Assembly (NCBI GenBank): GCA_019722365.1
Contig: JADFUC010001249.1
Span: 62,001 to 126,000, forward strand
DNA from: Lithospermum erythrorhizon
Lineage: Eukaryota > Streptophyta > Magnoliopsida > Boraginales > Boraginaceae
DNA length: 64,000 nucleotides
Reading direction: 5' to 3'
Below the pieces are notes generated by a model. The model had not been told where the DNA came from, made no database searches, and was given only the letters and a program-made list of their open reading frames with translations. Position numbers and translations under genes: made by a program. Within the stretch, counting starts at the first letter, position 1. Every line of letters starts with the position of its first letter. Positions 53,456 through 64,000 of this stretch are shown one piece after another.

Positions 53456-53559
53456 GTAACTAAATATTTAAACGCTGAAAGCGATCTTTTGTCACCATTC
53501 GCCCAAGAAACGACTACTTTAGCATTCTAAAGGTTAGCACGTTTTAATAAACATATACC

Positions 53560-56500
53560 TAGGCCTCATGAGCGCAATCCGAGAAGTTCGATTCGACCAA
53601 TTATTCAGCCCGAAATAGTTCGGCTCGTGACTGTTCGCACACGCAAACTAAACGCAAACGCAAAGTGTTGAAGACAACCGAACCGAACTGTCAAATAGTT
53701 CGGTCCTTACTGGGGGCTCGCCCATTTATTTCCGCCCACATTTCCCCCATTTTACCTATTTTCATACCCTAATGGCCTAATTAACACAATCAACTCATTC
53801 TCTCATCCGCCCGCTCTCTTAAACCCCCCTTGAATCTTTTGATTCCATTTTCTGCCAGATTCCTTCTGGGAGCCGCCGTTTCCTCCTTCGTCTTATGCTA
53901 TGCTCCAATTCAAACCCCCTCCTCCCTCTTCGATTCGCCCGATCGACGCAGATGAATTTATTGTCCTCTCTCGTGACGCTGCTGACTTTTATTTAATAAA
54001 GAGTATGCTTCGAGGATCGAGTTATGATTTTCTGGGGTCAGTATGTGTACTGTAACTGCATAATGGCATGCTTTGACTTTTGGACTTTGAAGTTTCACTT
54101 TTTTCGTTTGAGTTGATTTAATTAAATTAGGTTTTCCGGTTTAATCGATTTAGGTTTATGATTTAATTAAATTTGAGTTTAATTAAATTAGGGTTTTCTC
54201 GGGTTTAATCGATTTAGTATTATGTTTAATTAAATTAGGGGTTTCATATAAATTAGGTTTCGGGTTTAATTGAATTGGTGTTTTCTTTTTAATTAAATTA
54301 GGGTTTCAAAATAAGGTGATTTCCTATTTAATTGTTGTAAAATTAATTAGGGTTTTATTTTTGGGATAACAGAATCAATTAGGGTTTCCTCAGAAATTTG
54401 TGATTGAATATACTTTTATATTATATTATTATATTATCAATTAATGACATATTCCTTTGTTGATTTCTATTTTCCTTCGAACGGTTTATATCAAACGGGG
54501 AGTAACAACTGACTCTAAACTAATGGAATCTCTCAAAGCGGCTCAAATGAGTCAGTCGCTGAATCCGCCGGTGGTTCTGAGAGTATGTTGGCTGCGTCGA
54601 TCCTAGAAAAGTGGTCATTAGCTTTGGGATCATTTAAAGAAGCAACTTTGCTAATTGGGAAAAATTGAATAAATGCATACACCGCAGCAGAACTTCTCCG
54701 TATAAAAAGAGGCACAACTTCTCACTGTAAGCACTGAGAGAATCATGTAAACACACCATGTTGTTTCCTAAGAAAGTTAATGAAGATAATAGTAAGTCTA
54801 CTATCCAAACTCACCAGACGGTGTAATTCTTTCGAGGTGATAGTTCAGTTAATACATTCATTTTTAGTTTTGAGAAAGTGAAAAATTAGTTGCCCATATG
54901 ATTCTGGCTCATGAGTACCTTATATTTCAAGATCGTTGAACATAAAGTGTTCAATGAGTTTCTTAGGGCATACACTCCTTATCACAAAAAGAGACCGTGA
55001 GATATGAAAAGAAAAGAGTGTTTACCGTTTATGAATCGGAGAAAAATCGCATCTATAAACATTTTGAATAAGGTTAATAGAGTAAGCTCGACAAACGGAT
55101 TGGCCGTGGACCGTGTCAAGGCTCGTTATATGGTCATTACTTATCATTATGTGGATAGAAATTGGTGTTTCATAAAGAGTTATTTCTTTGTCAATGTGCC
55201 CACTGACAACGGGCCGCATTGCAAAAGAAGTTCACGTAGTCTCGTAATGTGTTTGGGATTACCGAGCAAGATTACTTCGTGATCATGGATAACGCTTCCG
55301 CAAAGATGCTTGTATTGCTATTCAAAAAGGATCGCTAATCATTCAAATCTTGTTTGTATGGTAAGTTATCCCATGTTGCATGCTGTACTCATATAATAAA
55401 CTTGTCAAGCGAGGATGGCTCAAGGATTTTTTTTTTCTTTTAAGAATGGTTCAAGGAAATTGATTCGTTATTGATATCATAGGTAGGAGTGACATATTTG
55501 TTTGGGTATGAAAATAGACTAAGCTCCTTTAACGAACATATCAATTTGAAGTTGCTCTTCTAATAAGTTACTGCTGTGACAACAACAATTAGGCGAATAG
55601 TACATTACATTATATTGAACACCGCCTATACACCGCGTACATATAGGTAGTGTTTTACTAAATATGCTAAGGACGATGACAGTTTTTTAAAAAGTTAGTA
55701 TCCATCCTAATCACAACGGGAAGTTAAGTCATAAGTTTATTTTTGAAATATTTCTGACGCGACAAATCTATTAGTGGTTCAAATTACCCATCAATAACTG
55801 TTTTTTTTGTGAGAGTTATCAAGAATCCAAAGAACGCTAAATCTCAACTTGATGTAACTAAGAAGAAGCATACGCAAACACGGGTCATAATGTCCCTTAA
55901 GATGAGATAACAACGGACGAGCGATTCAAGGCCCTTTGAAATTTTGATCCTAGGTAACAAAATGGGAACGACAGTTTTTATAAGATAATGTATCCATATG
56001 ATTATGAAGAGAAGATGGGAAAGGTGAAGCAATGCTTCTCTGAATTGTTTGAGCAATATACTATAATATATGGGGATAATAAAGGAAAATGGCTCGAAGG
56101 CTATAGTCCCTATTTGAAGCAGCCACCCTCTTCCACTGTTTTCAAGAAAAGATTTCATGAATTTATGCAAACATATGATAATGAAGGTAAAGAAAAAAAT
56201 GATATAGAGTTGTATTTTGAGGAAGTCAGATATCCTCTTGTTGACAATTTGATGCCTTAGTTTAAGTGAGCGAAAACGAGGGAAAATATAAAGGTTAAAA
56301 ATACTGACTATCTTGTCTATTCATATCAACAGCTTGCTTCGAGTCAAACTTTAGTGCCGTGGTAGGGTAATTGATAAAAAGAGGGCTTAAATGAGGAGAC
56401 AATCTATCAAACACTATCAGGTGGGGCGCGATTGATTAAGGAAGCTTATGGAATTAGAAGTGATAAAAGAGGTGATGTAGTTATCAATTCTATTCTCTGC

Positions 56501-57772
56501 TTTTTAATCTCTATTATGTTTTTCTTCTATTCTCTATCTTCTATTGTGAATTTTATTCGCTTTTTACTTCTAACTTTATTTTGAATTGTCAAACTGCTTC
56601 ACAGGAAATTATGACCTCGTTGAGTCGAGCTGGTGAAAAGAATATGAAATGAAAGATAAAATGCCATCACAAAATATCATCATTCTCACCGCTGCCTATC
56701 ATTCTGTTGCCTTTTATTGCTTGTTGCGTATCATTCTGTTGCCTTTCATTCTGTTGCCTTTCATTCTGTTGCCTGTTGCCTATCATCCTCGCCGCTTATC
56801 ATTCTCAAGGGGTTTCATTTTGTGCCTCTATTCAACTGCTTAGTTCAATTTGTTGCCGCATTAATGAAAGATTATGTTAACTATTCATGTTATTTTGAAA
56901 GATGATGATTAAACTATCTCGATTTCCTATATATGAGTATAACATGCTTTTGTGTGATTCAATATCTTACTTCTATACATCTCAGAATTTTATCAGGTAT
57001 TGCTGATTATAATCTACTATATTATACGGAAATATGATTTAAATATAATTTCGATTTCCAATCTATGTCGCCACAATCTTACTTTATGGACTTGTTGCCT
57101 ATAATATTTATGGAAAGATGATTTAACAATTGAACAAACATAGTTATGTGTTTCGATTTTAAATTTTGGACAAACAAAAGTTGTAATGATGAATTGATTG
57201 AAAACAAACTTTCGAGTTGTGATTTCATTACTGCTCATCGTTGTCCGATTGATTGTTGTCCTATATTGTTTTCTTCATAAATTCAAGAACCCAACAATGA
57301 AGTGCAATCCTCGCTAGCTCCACATCCTATTCCCAAGCTCAACCATCAACACAAAAACGACGTAGCCAAATCTAACTCTAATAACAAGAAAATTGTGCGA
57401 GAACTTGAAGAATGAAGATCAAGTTCTTATTTTTGTATTTTGCTATTCCTATTATTCATGGCTTCAGATGTTATGTTATGGATTTGTGCACGTCACCAGA
57501 ATATTATGAAACGACTAGTGGACTGTGGAGTAGTATTATGTATTTTCATTCTTCCGAGACAATTTATCGGATCAACAACTATATGCTTAAATTTGCAAAA
57601 CGCTGGACCGAACCGGATCGAGACACAACTCAAAAAACATGCGAACTCGAACTCCAACATTAAAATTTAATGCTTGGAAAATCGACCGGATCGAACGTAC
57701 ATCAACTTCTCTTTGCGACCGAACTGAATTCCTATTGATAGTTCGGTATAGTTCGGTCCGTTTACAGGCCTA
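53560..57772 (+). mobile_element. hAT transposon, 8-bp target duplication CATATACC
   Basis: The element begins TAGGCCT (53560) and ends AGGCCTA (57772). CATATACC flanks both ends exactly (53552-53559 and 57773-57780), the 8-bp duplication diagnostic of hAT insertions. Both subterminal regions are dense in short GTTCGG/CCGAAC motifs in both orientations, the usual hAT transposase-binding arrangement. Between them lie a possible promoter/leader (about 53,700-54,000), an intron-like stretch with repeated TTAATTAAATTAGGG-type motifs (about 54,110-54,400) and a broken transposase. Length is 4,213 bp. Confidence 0.9.
54880..56350 (+). pseudogene. hAT (RICESLEEPER-like) transposase remnant
   Basis: Blocks of the hAT catalytic fold survive in changing frames: KIVEHKVFNEFLRAYTPYH near 54930, RYMVITYHYVDRNWCFIKSY at about 55120-55183, the catalytic-type DNAS at about 55285-55300 (VIMDNASAK), and KMGKVKQCFSELFEQYTIIY at about 56013-56072 followed by IELYFEEVRYPLVDN from the dimerisation region. 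The N-terminal BED zinc finger is not visible. Frameshifts after DNAS and stops in every frame show that the protein is dead. Confidence 0.8.
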
Positions 57773-57780
57773 CATATACC

Positions 57781-58960
57781 CGTTAAGGCACAACATGTAC
57801 TCGTTAGTTAAGGCATGAAACGTCGAATCGGGCTCGAGTCAAAGCCCGCATACTGTGATCGGGCAACATAAGGAGCCCACCAACCCAATACTTGGTCATG
57901 GGGCCCGCCGAGGGCCTATTGGGTCGGGTCCGGGCTCATGTCGAACTAAGGCTACATGCAATGGAGATGTTGAATTTTATTTTTAATACGCTAAAACCAT
58001 TACAAGCATGTATACAGTGCGCCGGTGTGTATTAATGAGAGTAAAAACATTCAACCCGTTGAATGCTCAACAATGAGACACGCTCTTTCCGGCGCGGGAA
58101 AGAGAAGTTTATGTATAAGGTACGCATAAAGGCCGATTTCTATCGACCTTGGATTTTTGATTTCTATCTCATCTCAATTATTCGAGGTCAATTATTTGAT
58201 AATAAATTATTTTTTAATTTTTTTTTAACCAAAATTCATCATTTTTCCCCTCTATAAATAGGGATTTCTCCCATTCAATTTGGATATAAAAAAAATCATT
58301 CATTTCAATTATTATATTATCATTTACTAAACTTCTGCTTTTAATCTTTCAATATTTTTTAGTGAAACGGATTCTAATAACGACCATTTCAATACTCAGT
58401 ACCGACTAATTATCCTTTAGCTATCAAAATCCCAAAGTAATTAACAATTTGATAATCTATCTTCAAACCAACTAATGCCCTCAAAATATCCCAAATTTGC
58501 CAAATTTCAATATGCCTCAAAATTCAAATTATCATCCATATTATGTATCGATGTTGCAATATTCCTCTCAACCAATTCCTTATAACTTATATTGTGAACC
58601 CCCAAGATACCAACGGTCGAAGTTTTGGGCTGGTCTTGTGCCACCCCGCCTCCGCAGTTTATTTAATGCTCAACTCTGCGAGCTGCTCGACCCCTAGCCA
58701 GCACTCAGAAAAGAGGACTAAATGCACCACCATTGAGTGCATATTCACCGATTTACCTCCTCCTCAGAATGCGAAGGCTTTCTCAGAGGCTGTGCCCCAA
58801 TGCATCGTAAAGGACAAGTTTTTTATATGCTAAATGGGAGGAAATGTTCAATATCAAGAACAAAATTTCCCTGATTTTCAATACAAATATCTCAAGTAGT
58901 CACGAGCTAGTAAGCACGAAGATACTCTAATTGTGTAGGATTCGACCAACGTTCGAAAGA
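57781..58960 (+). mobile_element. possible PIF/Harbinger-like fragment
   Basis: A region starting near 57946 with TAAGGCTACATGCAATGG looks like a Harbinger terminus with its TAA target duplication. It is followed by a TATA box (TATAAATA, 58253-58260). A first open stretch at 58497-58697 (MPNFNMPQNSNYHPYYVSML) is in the N/P/Y-rich style of the Myb-like protein of these elements, and a downstream piece (SEKRTKCT) lies in another frame. No DDE transposase and no second terminus were found, so this is tentative. Confidence 0.35.
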
Positions 58961-58964
58961 AAAG

Positions 58965-61245
58965 CCCCAAATGTACACTGAACAAAATTCCAGAGTGCTT
59001 GGCAGAAATGAACTCCCTGAGACGAGTCTACTTAGACTCAAACAGGTTGAATTCTTCGATTCCGATGAAATTTTGGAGCCTTAATGACCTTGTAGGCTTA
59101 AATCTGTCCTCAAATCTTTTAGTTGGTTCTCTGCCACTAGAGATAAAAAATGTTGATCAGATCATAGAATTGGGTTTATCCTGGAATCAGTTTTCCGGGG
59201 AAATTCCGAGTTCTATTGGTCGTTTCCCTTCTCTTGTTTACTTGTCATTGGATCATAATGAATTTCAGGGTTCGATTCCTCAATCTTGGCTTGCCTCAAT
59301 AAGTATGGAATTCTTGGATTTACCTTCCAATAAGTTGACAGGCAAGATCCCTGAATCTCTTCAAGAACTCAAGTACCTCAAGTACTTGAATGTTTCATTC
59401 AATAGATTCGAAGGAGCCATTCCAACTGATGGAAATTTCTCTAACTTCACCTCACTGTCTTTCATGAACAATTATGCGTTATGTGGGGAACTTTGCTTGC
59501 TGGTTCCACGATGTGAAGAGGTCTCAACATCCAAAAATAGTCCGAAAACATCATGGATAAAGTACCTCTTAATAGCTTGTGCATGTTTGGCTATAGTGCT
59601 GTTATTGATCGCTGCTTTTCTGTTCCAGAAAAGGCGAAAACAAAAGCTAAATAGTTATCGTTGAATGAGATGCCTTATCAACAGATTCTACAAGCAACTG
59701 ATTCTCTCAGTGAGATCAGTATATAAAGGCACACTCCCAGATAATGGAATGGAGATTGCAGTAAAAGTATTTCCATTCGCAGTATGCAGGAGGCAGAACC
59801 AAGAGCTTCGATAAGAAATGTAAAGTTCTGTGCAATGTTCGTCACCGAAAGTTGGTTAGGATTATTAGTTCTTGTTGCTTATCTGATTTCAAAGCTCTGG
59901 TGTTGGAATATATGCCAAATGGAAGCTTGGAGAAATGGTTATATTCCCACAATAAGAGCCTAAACTTGCTTCAAAGATTTAACATTGCTAAAGATATTGC
60001 TGAAGCTCTGAAGTATATGCATCATGATCATACTATTGAAATTGTGCATTGTGATATAAAGCCTAGCAATCTCCACTTAGATGAAGATATGGTTGCACAT
60101 GTATGTGATTTTGGTGTTACTAAGCTCTTCTTCAAAAGAGGATGTATTGCTCAAACCAAGACGTTGGCTACAATTGGTTATATGGCACCAGGTATTTTTT
60201 CTTCCTTTCTTTGTTCTTATGGAAAATATCGAGTTTTATTAGCATCCATAATTGAGTTCACCTAATCATCGTTACCAACATGCCTCAATATTTTATGAGG
60301 CGCTCAAACCTAAACAGGATAAAGGATCAAATTATTGACACAGTTTGAATCATTTGTATCGATTGGTAACACGATAGGTGACAAACTAATAAAAAGTTCA
60401 CATGTGTAGCTTGTTAATTTTTTTTTTAATAATTTAACGTAACCAATCAAGCAGTTATAAATAGAGGGTGAGTATTTTTGTATCATGATCTGGACACATT
60501 TTGTCAATAAATCTCAAGATTGTATGATACACTCCTTCCGGGTTTTTTTAGTTGTCATTCTAACATAATTTTTTTTGTTTTAAAATAGTTTTTATTCTAG
60601 CATAATAAATTATACTTTTACATTTTCAATGTATTTTTTTACTACTTTTTCTATTGAACTTACCAATGATATAATTTCAATTAATTGACATTTTATATTT
60701 TCAATGCACATTTTGATTACTTTTACTTTTTTCTTAATAAATAAGCAGTGTTTCAAGATGACAAGAAAAATCGGAGGAAAGTAATATTTTACACTGAAAG
60801 CAAGAGTAGTTTCAGTCTATGCATGTATGACACAGATCCCCCAATAGGTTAATATGGACTCACTCAAACTTTGTGTATATATGATCTAGAGTTTGGAAGT
60901 GAAGGGATAGTATCCACATATGGAGATGTCTACAGTTTCGGCATCATTTTGCTAGAGATGTCTACAAAGAAGAAACCGACAGACGAAATGTTTGGAGAAG
61001 ATATGAGCCTGAAGAACTGGGTGTTCAATTCATTATATGGTGATACAATTGTAGATGTTATTGATCTCCATCTTCTTGTTGAAGAGTACAAGAACTCCTC
61101 TGCTATGAAACAATGTATAGCAGCTATTTTCTATTTGGCAATGGATTGCTTAAGAAATCCATCACATGAAAGAATTAGCATGAGGGAAGTTGTGGCTAGA
61201 CTAGAGAAGCTTGAAGTCATTTTGATAATAAGTTCTTCTCCATAA
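58965..61245 (+). pseudogene. LRR receptor-like kinase (subfamily XII, EFR/FLS2/Xa21 type), broken
   Basis: These kinases perceive microbial or other signals at the plasma membrane. The N-terminal signal peptide and most LRRs are missing. About six LRRs remain (for example LSSNLLVGSLPLEI, LSWNQFSGEIPSSI), then an LRR cap, a transmembrane helix (LLIACACLAIVLLLIAAFLF) and a basic juxtamembrane stretch. The frame stops at 59662. The kinase resumes in other frames: QQILQATDSLSE, then directly VYKGTLPDN with the glycine-rich loop deleted, AVKVF with the catalytic Lys, ALVLEYMPNGSLEKWL, IVHCDIKPSN (HCD, the non-RD type linked to innate immunity), CDFG, and GYMAP. A class-typical intron (60192-60889) follows, then FGSEGIVSTYGDVYSFGI and the C-lobe to 61245. 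At least three frameshifts and the loop deletion make it non-functional. Confidence 0.93.
60530..60781. mobile_element. Stowaway-like MITE in the kinase intron
   Basis: The left end CACTCCTTCCGGGTTTTTTT (then AGTTGTCAT) and the complement of the right end, CTTTCCTCCGATTTTTCTTG (then TCAT), are inverted repeats, and TA flanks both ends. The interior shares a CTACTTTTTC segment and nearby motifs with the copies near 13 and 36.6 kb. Confidence 0.65.
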
Positions 61246-61363
61246 GAATGAGTAGCAACAATTTTATTAATAAATAAAGCTAGTCTTGTAGCAAAGACAT
61301 CAATTATGCATAAGCTATTATTACTGAATAACATAAAGCATATATTGAATACATACATTAACG

Positions 61364-62013
61364 TTAACATGTATCATATCGATCCCTTGTAGAACCATGA
61401 AATGCCGTGGTGCATTTCAAAGGTCCTCCATAAAGGCTAGTGGGATCTGTGAAAACCATGTTGACACCTCCACAAGTTACCACAAGAGTATTGGACTTTT
61501 TCTCTTGAGTAACCTCCATCATCGCTTGCACACTGAAACTCGTAGAATTTTTCAAATTTCTATTGTATAAGAATGTGGGAACAAAATAACTGTCCGTAGA
61601 CGTTGTCTGGTTGAGTGATAAATCTATGGTCTTACTTTGATTAACCGGAAGATAAATTGGATCGAACGATGTCACCCAGAGAAGGACATTCTCCTGGAAG
61701 GAGATCGAAACCACCCCATTTCGAGTACTTATATCGAATTTGTGATCATTGGCGAGTTTGATTGAGAGATTGCAAGAGCCCTGGAAGGTGTTTTGAGACA
61801 CATTAATATTGTAGATATTTAATTGTTCAAGACTTGTGTTGTACCTTGCAATATCATCGACGATTTATTTTACATGTATCCTTTCTGCTCGTCCACCAAT
61901 ACAATAATAATTAGAACAAGAAATGCAAGAAAACAAACAGAAACTGCAATCTCTGCCTTTTCTTTATCTTCAGGACTTAATGTTAGTGGTGGTGGTGGTG
62001 GTGTTGTTGCCAT
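61364..62013 (-). pseudogene. LEA-2 / NDR1-HIN1-like protein, frameshifted
   Basis: LEA-2 (NHL) proteins are membrane-anchored plant proteins induced by stress and pathogens. From the ATG at 62013 the frame gives MATTPPPPPLTLSPEDKEKA and one membrane helix (AVSVCFLAFLVLIIIVLV), stopping at 61870. The LEA-2 domain continues in another frame from about 61860 to the stop at 61364: SLEQLNIYNINVSQNTFQGS, then KLANDHKFDISTRNG, VLLWVTSFDPIYLPVNQSKT and KCTTAFHG, about 165 residues with several N-glycosylation sites. No frame reads through the gap and no good intron fits, so an indel at about 61865 is the simplest reading. It converges with the dead kinase, 120 bp away. A sequencing error or an unrecognised intron is the alternative. 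Confidence 0.7.
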
Positions 62014-63870
62014 GTTAATTTGCAGATTGATAGGAAATTAAAACCAATTTTTTTTAGAACATATGATGATGCCAACGATATAAAAATATTGTTTAACACA
62101 ATAATAGATGATAAGTATTGAGCTACTAATAGTTGTATACTACTCCGAGTATTAAGCTATTCAGTTTGAACGAATCATACTCCATTATTACCTTGTATGT
62201 GTTGAACACCTGTATATATCTTTGCAAATATAATGTTTTATTTTACATTGCATGCTATGAAAATACGCGATGTCTTCCGCTGCTGAAAGCGACGAATTGA
62301 CAGAAGCTATTGCGTTAATCGCTACCGAGTTATTTATTTAGCAAGTAATTACCGATATATATCAGTTCTATAAATGTATTACTCATTTAATGTATTTTAT
62401 ATCAACAAAATAAAATATCATTCTCCTTATTTACTGCCCTCTGCCTATTTACTTTGTTCTACGTTATATTTATAACATCGCCAAAGACGACGCCTCTCCA
62501 TCCAGGTAATACACATTTTAACTAAGTTTTAATTTTCGCGAAATTAAGAGAATGGTTAAATAAAATACAAGTATTAAAGATGATGATCTCATTAGGTGAC
62601 TGGGTTGGTTCTAGTAGCATACACGAGTATATTATATCATATTTCTAAGTTAATCGTTCCTTCTGAAATTAAATTAAAAGACAAATAAGATTTACTGTAA
62701 GATAAACGAATTTTCATGCAAGAAAGGTTCTAATCGAACAAACCCATTATTAAACATATGGGGTTTAAACAATTTATACGATATAACTTGTTTTATTATT
62801 ATTATTGGGGTTTGAATAGTAACATATATATAGCCTTTTATAAAATATGAGTATGCTTCTGTTTAATTAGTTTGGTGTATATTTCCATTATTATATTGTA
62901 AATCATCGATTGATGTGCTTATAAATTAAATTTATTTGTTAATATAACGGAGTATGTTTTGATTATGACATTCACATATTATTTGATCTATGATATGATT
63001 AAATATTAAATTTATCAGTCTAGAAGACAATCATTTAATACTTAAGTCTCGAAGACTTATTAATTCAAAATCATTAGTTATATATCAAGTGCATCTTACT
63101 ATGACAACCATATAAATTAAGGGCTTTTGAATATTTCTGAAGAATTTATCTCAATGTCCCCATTATTTTGACAATAATATGAAATCATATGAATTCACTA
63201 CGACCAAGACTCATTATATAATATATATTCAATTACATAACGGATTTTCCTAATTGACACGCCTATTGTTTCTTCTGAGTTTAGAAGTACCTAACGAATG
63301 AAATTGGATCAAGTGCGTAGGCATTAAACTATGCTGGTTTAAATATGTATCTACTCTGAGTTCAAGATCGAAGCCTTGGTGCATGCGTAACTGACATACA
63401 CCAAGTTTTAATTGCATAGTATTGTTAGTCTTGAAGACAAGAAGAAATGGTGGAATATACCAATATTATTTGACTCTTTGAAAAGACAACGCATGATTAT
63501 ATGGTTAATATACAATAATATATACCCCTCAAGTGGTTAACTTTAAGCAAATGATTATACCCTCAAGCTGAAATATATATTATTTATAAGTGCAACTTTG
63601 TTTTTATGTTGTATAATTCAACTCATATGTTGAAGTGACGAGAAAAAAATTATTACTTGGATAACAAGGGAAGAAATATACAATACGAGCAGAAGCCAGA
63701 AAAATTAATTGAATGCCTGATAGAGCCAATATATCATATCTAGAACAACGAATTTCCTAATCAAGGCCAGACATGATTATACATGCCTAGATTAGTTCCG
63801 CTAAGGGAAATATATTTGGTATTTAAGTAGTCCTCAGGGCACACCTATCTTTCCCCGAGCAACTTCATTT
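62014..63870. other. AT-rich intergenic region
   Basis: This is the upstream flank of the LEA-2-like gene followed by AT-rich DNA. No gene, RNA or clear repeat was recognised. Confidence 0.55.
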
Positions 63871-64000
63871 GACGTATGATTTTCTACCTCACAAGATTGC
63901 CACCAACAACATGGATAAAGGAGAAATAGGTCTTGCAGATAGTGCAACAACTCATACCATTCTAAAAGATAAGAAATATTTTTCTTATCTAATAACACAA
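63871..64000 (+). mobile_element. start of a Ty1-copia protease region, cut by the window edge
   Basis: An open frame containing DKGEIGLADSATTHTILKDK followed by KYFSYL is the aspartic-protease start of a Ty1-copia polyprotein, with the catalytic D-S-A triplet at about 63938-63946. The element continues beyond the window. No LTR or gag was recognised to its left. Confidence 0.75.

Noticed and set aside
55844..56170. 108-codon minus-strand frame with hydrophobic stretches
   Set aside because: It is antisense to the hAT transposase C-terminal region.

Overview
This window is nuclear DNA of a flowering plant, very probably a eudicot. The genes have spliced GT-AG introns in AT-rich DNA, the recognisable proteins are plant families (WVD2/TPX2 microtubule proteins, GT92 glycosyltransferases, LRR receptor kinases of the EFR/FLS2 type, LEA-2), and Ty1-copia, CACTA, hAT and MITE insertions are abundant. 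An asterid such as Lamiales would fit, but that is inference and no species can be named from the sequence.

Left third (1-34 kb): this part is mostly decayed transposons and gene fragments. A broken IBA57-like folate-binding aminomethyltransferase copy (3.07-3.81 kb) is followed directly by a heavily mutated minus-strand Ty1-copia element (LTR 3826-4461, body to about 7.2 kb). A second relative of that element lies at 26.6-29.1 kb (LTR 26613-27187). A beta-tubulin pseudogene sits at 8.5-9.1 kb, a different copia LTR with a primer-binding site at 9.5-10.25 kb, and an FKBP fragment at 20.9-21.2 kb. A CACTA (En/Spm) element is framed by a 3-bp target duplication (21842-26170). The only gene here that looks functional is a 12-exon minus-strand coiled-coil gene (15.2-19.6 kb), with two in-frame GC-AG introns. 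The block at 29.6-33.8 kb is unidentified.

Middle (34-51 kb): this is the gene-bearing part. It holds an intact, intronless GT92 glycosyltransferase gene (38676-40580), a multi-exon WVD2-like/TPX2 microtubule-associated protein gene (46329-49413), and a conserved 79-residue plant protein of unknown function on the minus strand (50540-50779).

Right third (51-64 kb): an Emigrant/pogo-like element (51381-52156), a 1.1-kb element with long inverted arms (52.3-53.5 kb), and a hAT transposon complete in its ends but dead in coding (53560-57772, 8-bp target duplication). These are followed by a Harbinger-like fragment, a dead LRR receptor kinase of the non-RD type (58.97-61.25 kb), a frameshifted LEA-2/NHL gene on the opposite strand (61.36-62.01 kb), and the start of another copia protease at the right edge.

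The genes do not form a pathway. The clearest new information is the set of transposon boundaries defined by target-site duplications, the GC-AG introns, and recent small tandem duplications inside the WVD2-like gene.
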